From Acanthamoeba lenticulata (Eukaryota > Discosea > Longamoebia > Acanthamoebidae): 64,000 bases of DNA. Under the pieces are notes generated by a model, which saw nothing but the letters and a program-made list of their open reading frames with translations, was not told the origin of the DNA and searched no databases. Numbering within the stretch: the first letter of the stretch is position 1; every line of letters begins with the position of its first letter. The position numbers were made by a program, and so were the translations under genes. Location of the stretch: positions 47,108 to 111,107 of the forward strand of contig NAVB01000109.1 of assembly GCA_002179805.1 (NCBI GenBank), given 5' to 3'. Positions 55,546 through 64,000 of this stretch are shown one piece after another.

Positions 55546-58159
55546 ATGAAACGACTTAGCCACCGTGGGAAAGATAAATCAAAACCATTTGATGGAACAA
55601 TCAACCCTAAAGGCGTTGAAATGATTAATGTCCTCCTTGAGCTCCTTAACAAACAGAGTACGGCTTCCCATCCTCCCAGTCTTGTTCATCGTCTCTTCCC
55701 CCCCCCCTCTGCGGCTGTCTTTTTCGTTCTTCGCCCTTTCCTTGGTCTTCATTTTTTTCTTGACAACCGGCTCGTTACCGGTGTCGACTGCGGAGGGAGA
55801 AGAGAGAAGATTGAGGGGAGGTCAAGGGGGGGGAGGTGGTGAGATTTGCCCCTGAGTTGGATTCACGATTCTCATATGGACTCAACACTGTGCTGTTTCG
55901 TTCTTTCCTTCACTTCATTTTAATCCATTTTATTTTTAATTTTTCTTTAGCCTCGTTGGAGGGCATCTATCGTATTCCGGGCGACATGGGCGAAGTCCGA
56001 CGAACAAAGGAAGCGCTCAATCAAGGTATCTCGGCCCTTGGCCCTTCTCGCCCTCCCGTTTTTGGCACCACAGGCGCCATTTGTTTTATTCAATTTTTTT
56101 TTCTTGCCCCGCGTTCCAGGCAAGAAGGTGAGTTACGAGAGCATGAACCCGCACACGCAGGCTTCGCTGCTCAAGTCCTACCTCAAGGAGCTCAACGATC
56201 CTGTCTTCACAGCCAAGCTCTACCCGGGCTGGATCGCCGGTGCGTCATTATGGATCATCGTCATCATCATGTCTACTTCCTCATTCGGATTCTGACCCGT
56301 TCGTCGTTGACAACAACATGTGGTTCATCATCACCACAGCGACACAGCACAAGGACAGGAAGATCCTGCTGACGCGGCTGCTGAACATGCTGCCGGCGCA
56401 GAACCTGCAGATCATCTCGACGCTGATGATCCACCTGCGGCATATCTCTGAGCACCACGCGTCGAACCTCATGACGGCCGAGAACCTGGCGATCGTGTTC
56501 GGGCCCATCCTGCTCCGGCCGTCGTCGGTCTCGGTGGAGACCCTGTTTGCCGACGTGCCCTACGTGAACAAGTGCATCGGGATGCTCATCACCGAGTGCT
56601 CCTTCTTCTTCAAGAACAAGCTCGTCCTCCTCCACCGGCAGACCAAGCAGACCTCGCTCTTCGAGGAGATGCGCAAGGCCGGCGCCGAGCTCATCATCGA
56701 GGAGCGCAAGCGGCGCGAGAAGGAGGAGAAGCGGCTCAAGGACGAGCAGCGCAAGAGCGAGCGCAAGAAGGGCAAGTACAACACGACCAGCGGCTCGGCC
56801 CCCAAGCAACGCCAGACCATCAAGGCCTTTATCGACTCGGAGTTTGACCCCTCGCTCGACGAGCATCAGCACAGCCCGAACCACCACCTGCCACAGCGCG
56901 CTGCCGCCAGCGCGCCGCTGCTGTCGGCCTCTCCGGCGCCCGACCCGTCCTCGCCCACCGGCTCCACGACGACGACTACGACGACGACGGCCTCTGCCGC
57001 CGGGCGCGGCCGGGAAGCGAGCCCGGGCCGACCAGGCGGACTCGTGCTGCCGCGCGTCGCGTGCTCGTCGCTGAGCGCGCCCGTGACACCCACGCCCATG
57101 ACGCCCACGGTGTCACCGCTCCCGCCGGCGCTGCCGCCGCTGCCCGTCAACCTGCCGCCGCCTCCGGTCGTCAACGCGGGCACGCTGCGACGCTCCGTGT
57201 CGGCCTACAACCCCGTGCCGGCCCCGGGCGAGATCGGAGGCGGCCGCCTCCGCGGCCCGGCGACGATGCTGGTGTCCGGCAATCACCACAGCGCCTACAG
57301 CCCGGAGCTCCACACCCAGCCGGGCGCGCCGCTGACCTCGCCCCGGGCGCGGCCCTCGCGGCCGCTCGGCGTCGCGATGACGCCGCCGCCGACCTTTGGC
57401 AGCGCCCCAAAAGTGTCGCCTGACGTGCCGCCGCGTCGTGGCGCGGCGACGCCCAACGGGCGGCTCCTTCCGCACGACAACGACGATCACCAGCACCCGC
57501 TCGAGTACGACGAACGAGGCATCCCCGTCCCGCCGCCCCCGCCGCCTCCGATGGAGCTCACCGAGGAGGAGAAGCGGAGGAAGATCGAAGACGAGAACCT
57601 GCTCCACAACATGCGGCGTCGATATGTAGATAGGCGTAAACAGACGCTGGATCGGTTCGTCCTCTTCTGCGCGGCCCTGAGGAGTTGGAGGGGAGATTGA
57701 CCACAAGCATTGTTTGTTTGTTTGTTGTCGTTGTTGTTGTGCAGGTGGTTCAAGCGAAAGAACGACTGGACGGAGGAGGAGTTCAACAAGGCCATGGAGG
57801 AGCGGGCGGCGCGGATCGAAAACGGGGAGTACAGCCCGCAGGACCTCCAGAACTGGTTCGCCGAGATGGGGGCCACCGGCGACGACGAGGACCCGCTGAG
57901 CATGTCCCAGCAGTGGAACAGCTCGGCTTCCGCGGTCTCCTTCCGGCACCACCACCACCAGGTGGGCGACCTGCCGTCGGCCGAGGAGCTGCGGAGCCTC
58001 AGCGGCACCGACGGCGAGCCGCGAAGCCCGGGCTCGGCAGCGTCGTCGTCGTTGGGGTCGTTGTCCTCTTCGTCAACATCGTCCGGCGCGCCCTCGGCCG
58101 CGTCATCGTCGTCCTCGGTGTCCACTACGCACAGCGACGGTGGCCTCTGCGTCAGCTGA
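55546..58159 (+). CDS. RhoGAP-domain protein with long disordered tail
   Basis: RhoGAPs switch off Rho-family GTPases. The start gives MKRLSHRGKDKSKPFDGTIN. An intron joins to LEGIYRIPGDMGEVRRTKEA, which contains the arginine finger in GIYR. The domain continues HTQASLLKSYLKELNDPVFT (with the conserved K and P), ISTLMIHLRHISEHHASNLM and MTAENLAIVFGPILLRP. A Lys/Glu-rich helix (EERKRREKEEKRLKDEQRKS) follows, then a Pro/Ser/Thr/Ala-rich tail with a nine-Thr tract and poly-Pro segments that could bind SH3 domains. After the last intron, WFKRKNDWTEEEFNKAMEER and a Ser-rich end follow. Several exons are tiny relative to the large tail exon. The GTPase partner is unknown. Confidence 0.9.
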
Positions 58160-58322
58160 TCATCAACAACAACAACGGGCAACACGGGCAACATAGCAGC
58201 TGTATTATTGGTTCAAATTATTTATCATAAAAAAGAGAAAAATCGCTGACATATTTCGCTTAAAAAGTACTTTTTAAAGCAAAAAGAAAAGAAAAAAAGA
58301 CAACACAGAGAGGCAGGCAGAC

Positions 58323-61300
58323 ATGGCACGACTAGGCGCTGAAGAGCTGCGGAAGTGGATCCTGGAGCAGGGCTTTGGCGATGCGCGGCCGCCACAGTTT
58401 GCCGACTGCGTGCCGCTCAACGTGTACTTGTACGGCTCGCACCTGCACGGTTGCGCGGGAGCCCGCTCGGACTACGACTTCATCGTCGTGGTGTCCGTCC
58501 CCGCCTACTTTCCCGGCATCCGGCGAGTGGCTCTCGTGGCTGCGCTCCCTTCCGCCGAGGCTGTCGAGTTGGACCTCAACGTCTACCACGAGGAGTACTT
58601 CAGGTATGTAGTGCTGGGCAGCACTTCCCAGCACACGGCCAAGTCACGTCTGCTCATGTCGGGATTTCAACACATGTGCAGGCAACTGGTGGAGCAGAAC
58701 GTGGTGATGGTGCTGACGTCTGTCTTTGCTCCGCCCGAGGCCATCCTGCTCCAGACTGTGGACTACCGAAGCAGCTTCGCCCTGCGACTACCACAGCTGC
58801 GCAACTACATCACGGCCTTCCTCAATGTAAAAACATTCCGAAATGCTGCTGTGGATCGTTCCTCGTCGCGCTCCTACTTGTTGCTGATGAGGCATGATGA
58901 TATGGTCCATATCGTTCGCACAGGCCAAGTGGAGACGAGCACAGCACTATTGGAAGCAGGACAAGAGGGACAGCAAAAAGATCGTGGCCACCGTGATGCG
59001 CTACCTCCTCCTCGCCCTTCAACTGGCGCAAGAGGGCGCCATTACCGACATCACGCTTGGCAATCACTACTACTACGAGGTTCAACCCCCCAATGCCGCC
59101 ATCATTCGCCGTGGTGATGACGAGCTCAGCTGACCAGAACACAACAACGCGTGCTTGGGACAGATCATGAACTGTGACGAAGAGACGTGGGACTACTACC
59201 AAAACAAATACAGGCCGTTCTCCAATCAACTGCATAAGCAGCTGATGGCCATGTCGAGCGTGGCGCAGGCCCTTCTCGCCCGAGAGACCTTCCCAGAGGG
59301 AGGCGTGTCGCCCACAACGCTGGCCTTGCGCGAATACGGCCTCGAGACTCTCTGCACCGTACGTACTCGTCGTTGTCGATAGGAAACGCGTTCGTCTCAC
59401 GTTGTCGACGCCGCTGTGCTCCAGGAGCTGTCGCTTGGCTGCCATCGGCATAGCCGGTATCCCAACCTCGTGCTCCTCGTGAGCGACGCCGTCGTCTCCC
59501 CGCTGAACGCCTGCGTCGTGCGCGAGTGTCAGGTGCGTCCAAACGTTGAGGACTCTGGCTTAAAAAGGCGACTCTAAAAGGTGGACGCGTCGCACGCGCA
59601 GGGCATCGTGGTGGACGAGGCCGACGGCTGGCGGCCCGTGTGCGCGCCGATGCACCACGCCGGGTCGTACTGGTACGAGCACTGGAGCGAGGCGGCCAAA
59701 AAGAAGAAGCGCGAGATCCGGTCCCAGGAGACCGAAGGCGTCCTCTACGTCTCCAGCTCGGCCCTGCAGTGGGGCCCCGACATGACCGTACGATCCAGCC
59801 CAAGAGACTGCGGAGCAGAAGAAGAAGACTTATGAGCTCTTGGTCCCTTTTTGCAGGTGTATCACGACCTCGATGGCGTGGAGGCGTCGCTGTTCTGGTA
59901 CCGGGGCGAGTGGCTCGTGTCGTCGCGCTGGTCGGCCGACGCCTCGCAGCCGCTTCTTGAGATCCTCGACCGGCGGAAGGGCAAGCACCACAACCCCTTC
60001 TCCTTCCTCGAGGAGCAGCTCCAAGACGCCTGTGAAGGTGCGCGCCAGATGAGACAGACTCCCGTCGATCGGTGATTGGAGGAGGATGACCTTTGCCTGA
60101 TATATCCTGGTTTGTTGTTTGGTGATCAGCGCGCGTGTGCCGGGAGAAAGAGGAGCGGGGAAGGGCCGAAGGCATTCACACGGTGGCCGATCTGTTCTGG
60201 GACGTGTGGCGTCAATGCGGCTATGCGCTGCCGAGTGGCGAGGAGGACGGCGACAAGTGCTTCACGTTTGAGATCTGCTCGGGGCGGTTCCCCTACATCG
60301 TGCACCATCACCAGGCCGATGGCAGCGACGAGCAGGTCAGGCCTGCTGAGCGCATCGTGCTCCACTGCGTGAGGAATCTCGGCAGCCTGGAGGAACTCGC
60401 CCCGGCGCCTTTTGCGGCCAAGTATGGCTGGGAAGCGGTGCGCCACATGCCCCTGGCCGGCATCTTGGCCAGCCAAGGTATCATCATCCTGGTGTTGCGC
60501 ATTCCCGGGGCTGGTGCCTGGCATGTCGTTCTCACGCCTCGAACGTTGTCCGTCCACAGAGATGCAAGCACCGTTCTGGTCGCGCGAATGGGTAAACCAA
60601 AGCGACCTGGGCAAGCGGGCGCGGCGGCGGCACAACAAGCGCCGCAACCGTCTGCTACGGAAACAGCAGCAACAACAACAGCAGGAAGAAGAAGAAGAAG
60701 CCGCCGAGGCTCAACAGCAGACCCATCCCCCGGGAGGCAATGGCGGTGATGAAGGCGAGCACGAAGACGACGCTCAGATGGACAACCACGACAACGGCGA
60801 TGATGATGATGACCACACCGGTCGGGCTGGCGATGAAGAAAGCAGGAACAGCGCAGAAAAGAAGGCTGTCGAAGAACGTGAGGACTTAATCTACAAGCTC
60901 CTCTACGAGTCGACCAAGCTCGACCCCATGCGCGTGGCCGGCCTTGTCGTCGAGGACGGCCGCCGCCATGCACGCATCAAGATCGAGTCGCCGCAGTACC
61001 GGCTGCTGCGCAACATGTTCCTCGCCCAGCAGCCCACCGTGCGCGAGCGCCAGATGGTCGACTATGTGCGCACCAACACGCACGACGCGTTCCTGCGCTT
61101 CTACCCAGAGTGGAGGCCGCTGTATGACGACGTGCGCGTCCGCTACGACGCCCTGTGCGCCTACGTGGACGCCATGTACCAGCTTGTGAAGGACCTCGAC
61201 CCGCGCCATTACCACGAGTGGGTTCGGAGGTGAGGACCAGACCAGCTTGCTTTGCTTGCTCTACGTGTTGAAGTTATCTTCAAACTCATGTGCTTGTTTG

Positions 61301-61495
61301 TGACTGCGCAGTCACAACGAGGAGTTGCCGTCTTCGCTGTTGTATTGGCTCAACGGTTTCCGCCAGGACAAGGTGACGCACATTCGGCGGCTGCTTGCCA
61401 TTTGCTCTCTCGACAAGCTGATGGTCTTGCTCAACCAGTTCGAGCAACAGATCCAGCGCAAAGACCCCTCTGTTGTCCCTCCCACCAACGTGTGA
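58323..61495 (+). CDS. Nucleotidyltransferase fused to a degenerate T4 Rnl1-like RNA ligase core
   Basis: The N-terminal domain has the polymerase-beta-type nucleotidyltransferase motif VYLYGSHLHGCAGARSDYDF (GS...DxD) and a third acid in VELDLNVYHEEYF, so it looks active. Introns (58604-58681 and others) join it to helical sequence including YLLLALQLAQEGAITDI and ETWDYYQNKYRPFSNQLHKQ. An RNA-ligase-like core follows: RECQGIVVDEADGWRPVCAP, then VYHDLDGVEASLFWYRGEWL. At motif I, KxDG, the lysine is Asp. CFTFEICSGRFPYIVHHHQ fits motif III. A basic, poly-Gln and acidic low-complexity insert follows. Then VAGLVVEDGRRHARIKIESP fits motifs IV-V, with Ala for the motif IV Glu and Glu for the second motif V Lys. 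A helical C-terminus ends at TGA 61493-61495. At least nine introns are present. I expect no ligase activity; a template-independent nucleotide-adding role is possible but unproven. Confidence 0.78.
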
Positions 61496-61590
61496 TCGTC
61501 CATTTGGGCATCAAGGAAATAAAACTCGACTCCACAACTTTTGCTTTTCCAAATGTTTTTTTCTTTGTTTTGTACACACTTCACTGCAGC

Positions 61591-62346
61591 ATGTTGCGTG
61601 CGTTAACCGCCGTGAAGTGCTTATGCATGAGGCAGCTGCTGGCGCGAGCCCTGTCGCTTTTGCTTGTTGTCTCCACGGCCTTGATGGTGTGGAAAGGGTT
61701 GATGCTTGTGACAGGCACCTCTCGTCCCGTGCTTGTGCTCTTGTGCGTGGACCTGCCCCCTTTTCTGTCCGTTTTGTTGTCGCAGTCCAGACCTTACCTT
61801 CTCCATCCCGGGCTTCTCGTGACTATGGGAGGCTTCAGAGCGAGCCCAAACACAGGGGACATTCTCTTCCTGTACATGAACGATGTGCCCATCAAGGCAG
61901 GCGAAATGATTGTCTTCGAGCTGCCCGAACGCGAGATACCCATCGTCCATCGGGTAGTGATAGCCCGTCAAAGGTTCACCCTCAACAAGCTAAGCCTCCG
62001 CCTCATTTCCCGCATTGAGCAACTTACACTCCACATCAGCCCAAACGGGGATGTTGAGTTACTTACGAAGGGGGACGACAACCTGGTCGACGACCGCTGG
62101 CTTTACCCACCAGGCCAAGCCTGGCTGAACAAGGAGCACGTCATCGGCCGAGTCGGAGGGTTCGTGCTGCCCAATTGGCTGCTGCTTTCCTCTGACTTGT
62201 ACTCTGATTAACCAGCTTTCCCCTGTTCCCTCAGCTACGTGCCCTACGTCGGGCTGGTGGCCATCATCATGACCGACCATCCGTTCCTCGCTGTCGTTGG
62301 GTGTTTTGTCCTGATCCAACGGGCACGCAAACACACCGGCATGTAG
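61591..62346 (+). CDS. SEC11: Signal peptidase SEC11-like protein with atypical active-site loop
   Basis: SEC11 is the catalytic subunit of ER signal peptidase. The N-terminus has the membrane anchor LLLVVSTALMVWKGLMLVTG, very close to human IVSSALMIWKGLMVITG, then TSRPVLVLL. GDILFLYMNDVPIKAGEMIV, EREIPIVHRVV (family His), and after an intron (61974-62039) GDVELLTKGDDNLVDDRWLY follow. After a second intron (62160-62234) come YVPYVGLVAIIMTDHPFLAV and a second hydrophobic segment. The loop that should read SGSMEP instead reads VTMGGFRASPNTGD in the open frame, so the nucleophile Ser is not evident. Either an intron in 61735-61850 that I could not resolve, or a real substitution, explains this. 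Confidence 0.82.
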
Positions 62347-62388
62347 CAGGAGACGTGAGATGAAATGAATTGAATTGTTGTTGGAATG

Positions 62389-64000
62389 TTATGCCGCTGG
62401 CCGTCGTTGGCCCGGAGAGGGCGGCGGCTGGAGGGCGAGGTCGCCGTCCTTCTCCTGGGCCCAACGCATGGCGCGCTCGACGGCGCGCTTCCACGCAGCG
62501 TACTTGGCCGCGCGCGTCTCGTCGTCCAGCTGCGGCACGTAGCGGTCCATCGACGACCGAATGGCCTTGAGCTCGCCCTTGGACTTCCACACGCCGGCAC
62601 CCAGGCCTGCCAGGAAGGCGGCGCCGAGAACGGTCATGAGGTCGGGCCGCGCGTGGCGGACGATCTCGCGGCCGGTCATGTCGGCGATGAACTGGTTCAC
62701 AAAATTGTTTTGGCTCACCCCGCCGTCGATCTTGAGCACCGGCGACACGCGCAGGTTGGGCAGGTCGGCCTTGACCGTCTCCAGCAGGTCATTGCACGTG
62801 TAGCCCTGATGGCCGTCATGTTTTCATGACGTCAGCAGCTTGCTCACGCACACACAGCTGTGCCATGCTTGTGATGGGCACACACGTACGATGCTCTCGA
62901 GCATGGCGCGGACGAGGTGCTGCTTCTTGGTCGACGTGGTCATCCCAAGGATCGTGCCGCGCGCCGTCGGGTCTGCGGCACACACGCAGGCGTCAGCCGC
63001 AAACGTCAACGGGGGGACGGCGGGGAGGGGCCACGACGACGTGCCTTGGTGCGGCGCGGCGAGGCCGGAGAAGGCCGGGACAAAGTAGGCGCCGTGGGTG
63101 TCTGGGACCGAGGAGGCCATGGCCTCGGTCTCGCGGGCCTCGTCGTACCAGCCCATCTCGCGCGCGCCCCAGTCGATGACGGAGCCCACGCTGGGCATGG
63201 GGCCCTCGATCATGTAGGTGACCTCGCCCTCCTTGCCGATGGCCCACGCGATCAGGGGCAGCAGCCCGCGCGGGGAGACCAGCGGCTGGTTGCCGGTGTT
63301 GATGTCGATGAAGCAGCCCGTGCCGATGGTCACCTTGCTGTCCCCCACGTCGAAGCAGCACTCGCCAAAGAGGGCCGCCTGCTGGTCGGCCACCACCGCC
63401 CGGATCGGGATCGCCGCCCCAAACAGCTCCGGCTTCGTGCTCCCAAAGTCGCCGCTCGTCGGCCGCACCTGAAACGTACGTTAAATAAATATTTAACGAA
63501 AATGAATATTTGATTTATAAAAACAAAAAAGAAAATATAAAAATTTGAAGAATGCAGACCTCGGGGAAGATGCTGGCGGGGAGGCCGACGACGGAGAAGA
63601 GCTGTTGGTTCCATCCGAGCTCGAACGTGTCGTAGAGGCCCGTCGCGCTCGCGTTGGAGTAGTCCGTGGCGTGCACCTTCCCGCCTGCCGCCACGATGAG
63701 GATGATGATGCTATTGAGGAGGATTGAGGCGATGATGGTACCGGTGAGGTTCCAGAGGAGCCAGGTGTCGGTGGTGCCAAACAAAAGGCGGCCCTGGGCG
63801 GCGAGCTCCTGGGCGCCGGGCACGTTACGCATGGCCCACATGAGCCGCGGCGTGCAATGGATCGGCGCAAACTTGAAGATGCTTCCCATCAGGTGCCGCG
63901 AGCGCCGCGTCATCATGTGCGCAAACTTGGAGAACGCGTGGATCCCTGTGGCCATTGATTTGATAAATAAATGTTATAATAATAAACGATAAATAAAACA
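62389..64000 (-). CDS. GK5: Glycerol kinase-like protein, GK5 type (5' part off the window)
   Basis: This is a FGGY-family carbohydrate kinase; GK5 homologues are putative glycerol kinases. The first exon in the window follows an acceptor near 63951-63953 and encodes GIHAFSKFAHMMTRRSRHLM, then GRLLFGTTDTWLLWNLTG. Next come ATDYSNASATGLYDTFELGW, SGDFGSTKPELFGAAIPIRA and VVADQQAALFGECCFDVGDS. KVTIGTGCFIDINTGNQPL is the ATPase phosphate-binding segment, with GAYFVPAFSGLAAPHQ after it. The last exons have VLKIDGGVSQNNFVNQFIAD and LGAAFLAGLGAGVWKSKGEL. The blocks match human GK5 (ADQQSAMFGECCFQTGDVKL) better than classical GK. It ends RPAA at TAA 62389-62391, 42 bp from the convergent SEC11 stop. 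Confidence 0.9.

Noticed and set aside
57113..57958. 281-codon minus-strand frame opposite the RhoGAP tail
   Set aside because: It is a GC-driven antisense frame over a disordered region; composition is low-complexity and no motif is present.

Overview
The window looks like nuclear DNA of an amoebozoan, most likely Acanthamoeba. Genes are packed almost end to end on both strands. GC-rich coding exons are cut by many short GT-AG introns (about 55-100 nt, T- or AT-rich). The intron-nested 5S rRNA agrees, as far as I recall it, with the Acanthamoeba castellanii 5S sequence. There is no bacterial operon, CRISPR array or recognisable transposon. Spans below run from start codon to stop codon and include introns. 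I reconstructed many splice joins by hand and stated them only where reading frame and family alignment agree.

Layout, left to right: WRAP53/TCAB1 (cut by the left edge), ICT1/MRPL58, RPN11/PSMD14, RRP40/EXOSC3, a wax-ester synthase/DGAT-like acyltransferase, a TRAF-type zinc-finger protein, a VAS1/ISS1-like aminotransferase, AHA1, mitochondrial MetRS, an alpha/beta-hydrolase lacking its nucleophile, a small membrane coiled-coil protein, a C9orf72 homologue, a small membrane protein, ISD11/LYRM4, an MFSD9-like MFS transporter, NAT10, ALKBH7, FAM32A, V-ATPase subunit B, an F-box/TPR protein, a LON-LRR gene with a 5S rRNA gene inside one intron, a four-CBS protein, a FATP/SLC27 acyl-CoA synthetase, ACOT9, a CMGC kinase, a tRNA island (two inverted tRNA-Gln and one tRNA-Val), KMO, an internally repeated membrane protein, COX19, LSM6, FCF2, RMDN, TAF7, a RhoGAP, a nucleotidyltransferase fused to a T4 Rnl1-like RNA ligase core, a SEC11-like protein, and a GK5-type glycerol kinase (cut by the right edge).

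RNA biology is well represented: WRAP53, RRP40, NAT10, ALKBH7, FAM32A, LSM6, FCF2, tRNAs, 5S rRNA and the NTase-ligase. So are mitochondrial functions: ICT1, ISD11, MetRS, ALKBH7, COX19, KMO and ACOT9. Several divergent pairs have start codons only 34-180 bp apart and probably share promoters. Two look functionally matched: NAT10/ALKBH7, and acyl-CoA synthetase/acyl-CoA thioesterase.

The most unusual items are the intron-nested 5S rRNA gene, the NTase-RNA ligase protein whose nucleotidyltransferase is intact while key ligase residues are lost, the inverted tRNA-Gln pair with a decayed third copy, the nucleophile-less hydrolase, and a SEC11-like protein without a clear catalytic serine.
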